Shown: piece after piece, positions 27,187 through 31,665 of the stretch | Layout of the letters: the number at the start of each line of letters is the position of its first letter | How positions within the stretch are numbered: the first letter of the stretch is position 1 | Origin: Tieghemiomyces parasiticus | Lineage: Eukaryota > Kickxellomycota > Dimargaritomycetes > Dimargaritales > Dimargaritaceae | Length of the DNA stretch: 31,665 bases | Reading direction: 5' to 3' | NCBI GenBank assembly: GCA_027575765.1 | Contig: JANBPT010000540.1 | Coordinates: 1 to 31,665, forward strand | The notes under the pieces: model-generated | The model's database searches: none | What the model was told of the DNA's origin: nothing | What the model saw: the letters and a program-made list of their open reading frames with translations, nothing else | Translations under genes and position numbers: made by a program

Positions 27187-30100
27187 TTACGCAAAGCGGG
27201 CTTTGATTCGTTCCAATTCACGCTCCAGGCGCTGTGCATGTTCACGCTGCTCCTCGGCTTCGCGCTCGCATCGGCGCTTACTCAATTGCAGATCATTCTC
27301 GATGCCCTCCAATTCCTCGATATGTTTCCGCATCCGCTGCACCTTCTGGTCCAGCCGTTGCAGCTCTTCGTCCTGGCGACCTTTCAGCTTCTCGCGCTCG
27401 GAGAGCTGGAACTGGAGTTCGCGGATGGTACGTTCCATTCCGCGAGCTTGGCGGAGGGACTCGTGTTTCTCCTTGGCCTCGCTATCGAGCTGCCGAGCCA
27501 GTTTAGCCGGTGGGGACAGAAGCTGTGATTGACGGCGGCTACCGCCGCGCATGGTGTCGGCCATGGAACCCGTCTCGAGGTCCACCAAACGAAGGTTAAG
27601 GTGCTTGGCTTGTTTCTCGAGTTGCAGCCTGACTTTGGTGAGCTCAGTGGTGGTGACCCGCTCGCGGCGGAGTTCCTCTTGGTTATCGCGCAACTGCTCT
27701 TCAACCTTGTTGAGTTTAGAAATGGCCGTTTCCGAAATGTCGCGCTCCTCCTCAAGCTGGTCGTGAAGTCGTTTAGCCTCGGACTCGACGGCACTCGTGG
27801 CCTTCTCCAGGGCTTGTACGCGGCGCGTGGCCTCGACCGCCTGGGCCTCGCTGGCCTCCAAACGCTGCTCGAGTTGACGGCGGGACTTGTCGGCCACGTC
27901 CCGTTCGGCTGCCGTGGCTTCCAGTTGGCCCGTGAGCTCCCGTACCTGGTCGGCGAGAGCGTCGGCACGGGCCCGCACCGCGGTGGCACTCGCCCGCGTC
28001 TCGGTGTAGCCTCCCTGTAGTTGCGTCCACTTGTCCTCCAATCGTTCCTTCTCGCGCTGGAAGGCCTGGGCGGCCTTGGTCTCGGTCTCCAGCCGCTGAG
28101 ACAGGTCGGCGGCGTGCTGAGCGGTCGACTGATAGCGTTCACGCAATTCAGCCCGGGCGGCCGTCTCACGCTCGAGCTCGGCGGTCAGCGTCTCCAATTC
28201 CTTCTGATACTTGGTTCGCATGGCGTCCATGGTGGCGTCGTGCTCGGCGAGTTCGGCGGCGTGCTGTTCGGTGGCCGTCTCTACCTCCTCCTGTAGACGC
28301 TGACGCACGTGGGTCAAGTCGGCGATGGCGAGGGCGTCATCGTCCATCTTGGCCTGGCAGTGCAGTAGACGTTCCTCAAGCTGGCGGGCCTGGCCCTCCG
28401 CGGCTGCCCGGTCCTCTTTGACCTTGTTAACCACGTCCTGCCACTCCTGGACCGTCGTCCGGCCCTGGGCCTCGGCCTTGGCGGCCCGCAGCTTCTCGAC
28501 CTCGGCGGTCTCGAGTTGCACCATGGTCTCGTCGAGACGGCGGCGGTAGGTGGCGAGGGATTCGGCGAGATCGGTCGCGCGGGCTGCCTCGGTCTGGTAC
28601 CGGAGGTTGGCCTCCTGGGCCTCGGCGGTGGCTCGCTGGACGGCGGCGTCACGGTCAGCGGTGGCCTGGAGCTCAGTCTCCAGGCGGGCCTGCAACTCAC
28701 TAACCTCCGTCTGGAGGTCACGGCGGGCCGCCTCGGCTCCGGCCAGTGCGTGACCCCGGTCCTCGTTCTCGGTCTGAGCCAGACGCAGGGCGGCCATGAG
28801 GGCCCGACGAGACTCCTCCAGCTGCTCGAGGCGGTCGGCCATCTCTTGACGCACGGTGGTCTTGAGATGTTCCAGTTCGGTGTCACCCAGGGCGCGGGCC
28901 TTCTCCAGGCTGTTGCGGGCCTCGGCGGCAGAGGCCAACTGGCGGCGCACGTCGGCCAATTCGGTCCGGGTCTTGGACAAACTGTCTTGAAGGGCGTTGC
29001 GGGATTCGAGGTGGGCAGCCGCCTCCACGGTGACCTCACCCAGGCGTTTCTCCATCAGACGTTTCTGGCGGTCCTGGGTGTCAAGGTGGGTCTCGAGGCG
29101 TTCTAGTTGGGATTGCAGCCCGCTGGACTTCTTTTCATGCCGCGCGGCCAGTTCCTCCAGGTCCCGGCGGGCTCGCCGCTCAGCCTCCAAGTGGGACTTG
29201 GTCTCGCGCAGCTCGGCTTCGGCACGGGCGCGGGCGGCCTCCAGGTCATCCTGGGACCGGTTGGTGGTATCAACCGAGGCGGCCAGGTCGGCATATTCGG
29301 CTTCCAGGCGCTGCTTGACCTTGATGAGGTCCAACTTGGCTGCCAACTCCTCGTCCAGGCGTTCGCCGAGGGCGTTGACCTCCTTTAGGAGCAAGCGGCG
29401 GCCCTCCTCGGTCTCATCGTCCTTGGCCGCCAGCTGGGCCTCCATCGTCTGGCGGTAGGTCGCGAACTCGTTCGCCGCTAGCTGTTGGGCCTCTTCGGCG
29501 CGAGCGGTGGCCTCGCGGGCAGCGTCGCGTTCGCGCGTTATGGTCTCCACGTCGGCGGCCAGCTGACGTTGGGCTCGTTCCAGTTCGTGGACGTTCTTGG
29601 CCCCATCACCGACCTGGTCAATCAGGCCCTGCAGTTCACGTTCAAGGTCGGCCTTACCGCGCTGCACGGCGGCCAACTGGGCGGTGGTCTCGGTGGCGGT
29701 TTTTCGTTCGGCTTCCAGGGCCGTTTGCAGGCGGCGGGACTCGGTCTCAGCGCGGTCCTTGGCCTGGCGTTCGGTGTCGACCTGGGCGTGCAGGTCGCGC
29801 AGCTGGGCCTCCAGTTGCTGGGAGGCCTTGTCGGCGGTACGCACCAAGGCATGCTCACGCTCCAGTTCATGCTTAAGATCCTCCACCTCGGTGGTCAGGC
29901 GGGCGCGGGCCTTCTCGGTGGTGGCCTGTTGGCGGCCCAGTTCTTCGACCTTGGTAGTGGCGGCGAGCAGGTCGGCTTCCAAGCGGGCGCGGGTCTCGTC
30001 ATGGGCCGCACTGCGCGTTAGGGACTCTTGGTGGTGGGCCTCGCGCAATTCTTCGAGTTCAGCGGCCTGCTGACTGCACCGCTCGGCGAGTTCCCGGCGG

Positions 30101-31665
30101 GCCGTGTCCTGTTCGTCCAAGCGACGACGCAGGTCGTCCAGGTCGGCAGCAGCCCGGTCGCGGGTGGACTCGGCGGTGGCGCGCTGGCGTTCAGTGGCGG
30201 CCATTTCTTCGCGCAATGTCTCGAGCTCCCGCTCAGCGGTGAGGCGGGCCGTGTCGGACTCTCCGTAGTCCGTATCCAGCTGGGTGTACTGAGACTGTAG
30301 CTGTGCGAGCTGGGCCTCGAGGGTCTCACGGACAGTGGTCAGCTGGGTCCGCTCTTTCTCGAAATCGGCGATACGGCTCTGGTGGCTAACCAAATCGGCG
30401 GTGAGTCGAGTAGCGGCGGTTTCGAGTTCCTTCACCCTGGCGGCGAGTTGGTTGGCCCGGGCCTTGTGATTCTCCGCGGCCGCGGTCAGGGTGCCCTTTT
30501 CCTCGCCCAACCGTTTAGCAGCGTGTTGGGCATCCTGCAACTGGGTGTTGAGCGTCTCGGTGGTGGCTACATGACGGCGGCGAGTCTTTTCCAATTCGGC
30601 TTGGGCGGCGGTGAGGTCAGCACGCACTCCGCTCAGTTCCTCCTCGCGCTGGCGTGCCAGTTCGGTCTGGGTGGTCTCCGCGTCCATCTTAGCGGTGGCC
30701 AACCGGCGGACCTCGGCCAGTTCACCCTCCAGTTTGGTACGTTGTTGGGTGAGGCGTTCGCGCTCGCCGCGTTCAGCGGACAGCTCCTCCCCGAGTGAGG
30801 CAACTTTAACGGTCAGGTCACGACACTGCTTATCCAAGGCCTCCTTGGCTTCCGTGCGCATTGCTAGTTCCGTCTCTAGCTGGGCTACGCTGGTCTCGGT
30901 CTCACCCTTGCTGGACTCGAGGGCCTGGAGGTCGGCACGGGCCTGGGCCAGGGCGGCCTCCGCGGCGGCCCGTGCCTCACTGAGCTGGCGGTGTTCGTCG
31001 GCGCTCGCTTGCAGCTCCTCGGCCGCGCGTGCCGCGGCTGCCTGCAACTGCCCCGCCTGTTTCTCGAGCTCCAGTTGGCGGGCCTCCCCGGCGTCCAGGG
31101 CCTCGGTGGCCTGGGCTAGGCGTAATTCGGTATCGCCCGCGGCCTCCCGTAGCGCCTCGGCCTCGGCCCGGACGGTCTCCAGCTCGGCCTGGGCGGCCGT
31201 CAGCCGCTCATCGCGCTGCTGACGCTCCTGGTCCAGACGCTCCAGCGTCGCCGCCTCGTCGGTGAGCTTGGCGGCCAGGTCCTGCAGTCGGGTCTCAGCC
31301 AGAGACTTGGCTTCCGCCAGTTCTGCGCACGTGGCCTCCAGTCGGGCCAACTCGGCCTTGAGCTCGCCCAGCTCCTCTCCGAGGGCCTGCTCCCGTTCCT
31401 GGGTGCGCTGCAAGATCTCCTCCTGGTCGAGGGCCAGGTTGCGTTCACTGGCTAGGGTCTCCTCGACCTTGCGTTTCTCGAGGACCAGGTCGTCGTGGGT
31501 AGTTTGGAGGGCTTCCCTTTCGGTGACGTGCTCGGCCAGCTTCGCCTCCAGCTGCTTCACGGCGGCCTCCTTGGCTCTAAGTTCCTCATCCATCGGGGTG
31601 ATTTGGAGTAAGGGTTTGACCTTGCTGAACAGGTTCCACCAGGGCCACTCACGGAGTTGAAGGTA
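27187..31665 (-). CDS. myosin II heavy chain, rod region (5' part off the window)
   Basis: Conventional myosin II drives the contractile ring in fungal cytokinesis. Its rod dimerises as a coiled coil and assembles filaments. The window holds 1492 residues from the motor-rod junction to an apparent stop; the motor and IQ motifs lie beyond 31665. The first residues read LREWPWWNLFSKVKPLLQIT, the conserved segment after the IQ motifs with its Trp residues and the Pro before the coiled coil. About 1470 residues of heptad-rich, Glu/Lys/Arg/Ala/Leu sequence follow with almost no Pro or Gly, in one exon. That is longer than the roughly 1090-residue animal rod and agrees with long fungal rods. A Gly/Ser/Pro interruption (MRGGSRRQSQLLSPP, about 27508-27555) breaks the coil 100-130 residues from the end. 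The stop TAA overlaps a GTAAGT donor, so a further tail exon is possible. The ATG at 31593 is internal, not the start. Confidence 0.94.
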   Translation of the reverse strand, partial: YLQLREWPWWNLFSKVKPLLQITPMDEELRAKEAAVKQLEAKLAEHVTEREALQTTHDDLVLEKRKVEETLASERNLALDQEEILQRTQEREQALGEELGELKAELARLEATCAELAEAKSLAETRLQDLAAKLTDEAATLERLDQERQQRDERLTAAQAELETVRAEAEALREAAGDTELRLAQATEALDAGEARQLELEKQAGQLQAAAARAAEELQASADEHRQLSEARAAAEAALAQARADLQALESSKGETETSVAQLETELAMRTEAKEALDKQCRDLTVKVASLGEELSAERGERERLTQQRTKLEGELAEVRRLATAKMDAETTQTELARQREEELSGVRADLTAAQAELEKTRRRHVATTETLNTQLQDAQHAAKRLGEEKGTLTAAAENHKARANQLAARVKELETAATRLTADLVSHQSRIADFEKERTQLTTVRETLEAQLAQLQSQYTQLDTDYGESDTARLTAERELETLREEMAATERQRATAESTRDRAAADLDDLRRRLDEQDTARRELAERCSQQAAELEELREAHHQESLTRSAAHDETRARLEADLLAATTKVEELGRQQATTEKARARLTTEVEDLKHELEREHALVRTADKASQQLEAQLRDLHAQVDTERQAKDRAETESRRLQTALEAERKTATETTAQLAAVQRGKADLERELQGLIDQVGDGAKNVHELERAQRQLAADVETITRERDAAREATARAEEAQQLAANEFATYRQTMEAQLAAKDDETEEGRRLLLKEVNALGERLDEELAAKLDLIKVKQRLEAEYADLAASVDTTNRSQDDLEAARARAEAELRETKSHLEAERRARRDLEELAARHEKKSSGLQSQLERLETHLDTQDRQKRLMEKRLGEVTVEAAAHLESRNALQDSLSKTRTELADVRRQLASAAEARNSLEKARALGDTELEHLKTTVRQEMADRLEQLEESRRALMAALRLAQTENEDRGHALAGAEAARRDLQTEVSELQARLETELQATADRDAAVQRATAEAQEANLRYQTEAARATDLAESLATYRRRLDETMVQLETAEVEKLRAAKAEAQGRTTVQEWQDVVNKVKEDRAAAEGQARQLEERLLHCQAKMDDDALAIADLTHVRQRLQEEVETATEQHAAELAEHDATMDAMRTKYQKELETLTAELERETAARAELRERYQSTAQHAADLSQRLETETKAAQAFQREKERLEDKWTQLQGGYTETRASATAVRARADALADQVRELTGQLEATAAERDVADKSRRQLEQRLEASEAQAVEATRRVQALEKATSAVESEAKRLHDQLEEERDISETAISKLNKVEEQLRDNQEELRRERVTTTELTKVRLQLEKQAKHLNLRLVDLETGSMADTMRGGSRRQSQLLSPPAKLARQLDSEAKEKHESLRQARGMERTIRELQFQLSEREKLKGRQDEELQRLDQKVQRMRKHIEELEGIENDLQLSKRRCEREAEEQREHAQRLERELERIKARFA

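Noticed and set aside
29485..30073. Long plus-strand frames across the myosin gene
   Set aside because: They are Ser/Arg- or Gly/Leu-rich shadows of the Glu/Leu/Ala codon pattern on the minus strand.

Overview
The window is nuclear DNA from a eukaryote, most likely an early-diverging filamentous fungus. The evidence is a set of single-copy eukaryotic housekeeping genes on both strands, short GT-AG introns with fungal-type branch points (TACTAAT, GACTAAY), a fungal-style myosin II with a very long rod, an Mcd4 of fungal length, and small intron-less secreted proteins. GC-rich coding blocks sit between gene-poor spacers. A Zoopagomycota/Kickxellomycotina-type genome (for example the Dimargaritales mycoparasites) would fit, but that is inference and is not proven by the sequence.

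Layout, left to right. 1-1480: no gene I can support. 1626-1952 (+): a small secreted protein with a TATA box, signal peptide and possible Kex2 site. 1953-4235: spacer. 4236-7247 (-): MCD4, a GPI-anchor ethanolamine-phosphate transferase. 8020-10133 (-): FIP1, a polyadenylation factor in two exons. 10134-10741: divergent promoter. 10742-17985 (+): ESP1/separase in six exons. 18582-19154 (-): TAF10, convergent with separase. 20449-21772 (+): ATG5 in three exons, divergent from TAF10. 24013-25209 (+): a TATA-driven secreted protein of unknown family with degenerate internal repeats. 27187-31665 (-): the rod of a conventional myosin II heavy chain, whose motor lies beyond the right edge.

The recognised genes do not form one pathway. 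They are core functions: GPI anchoring in the ER, mRNA 3'-end processing, sister-chromatid separation, TFIID/SAGA transcription, autophagy and cytokinesis. Separase and myosin II both act around mitosis and cytokinesis, but nothing here shows co-regulation. I found no RNA genes, transposons or CRISPR arrays.

The least explained content is the two unrecognised secreted proteins, both with clear TATA boxes. Next come several sequence-level oddities: a perfect 34-bp palindrome inside FIP1, an inverted repeat in the FIP1/ESP1 promoter, a NAGNAG acceptor in separase, and a splice donor overlapping the apparent myosin stop codon. I do not see convincing evidence for a new multi-gene system.
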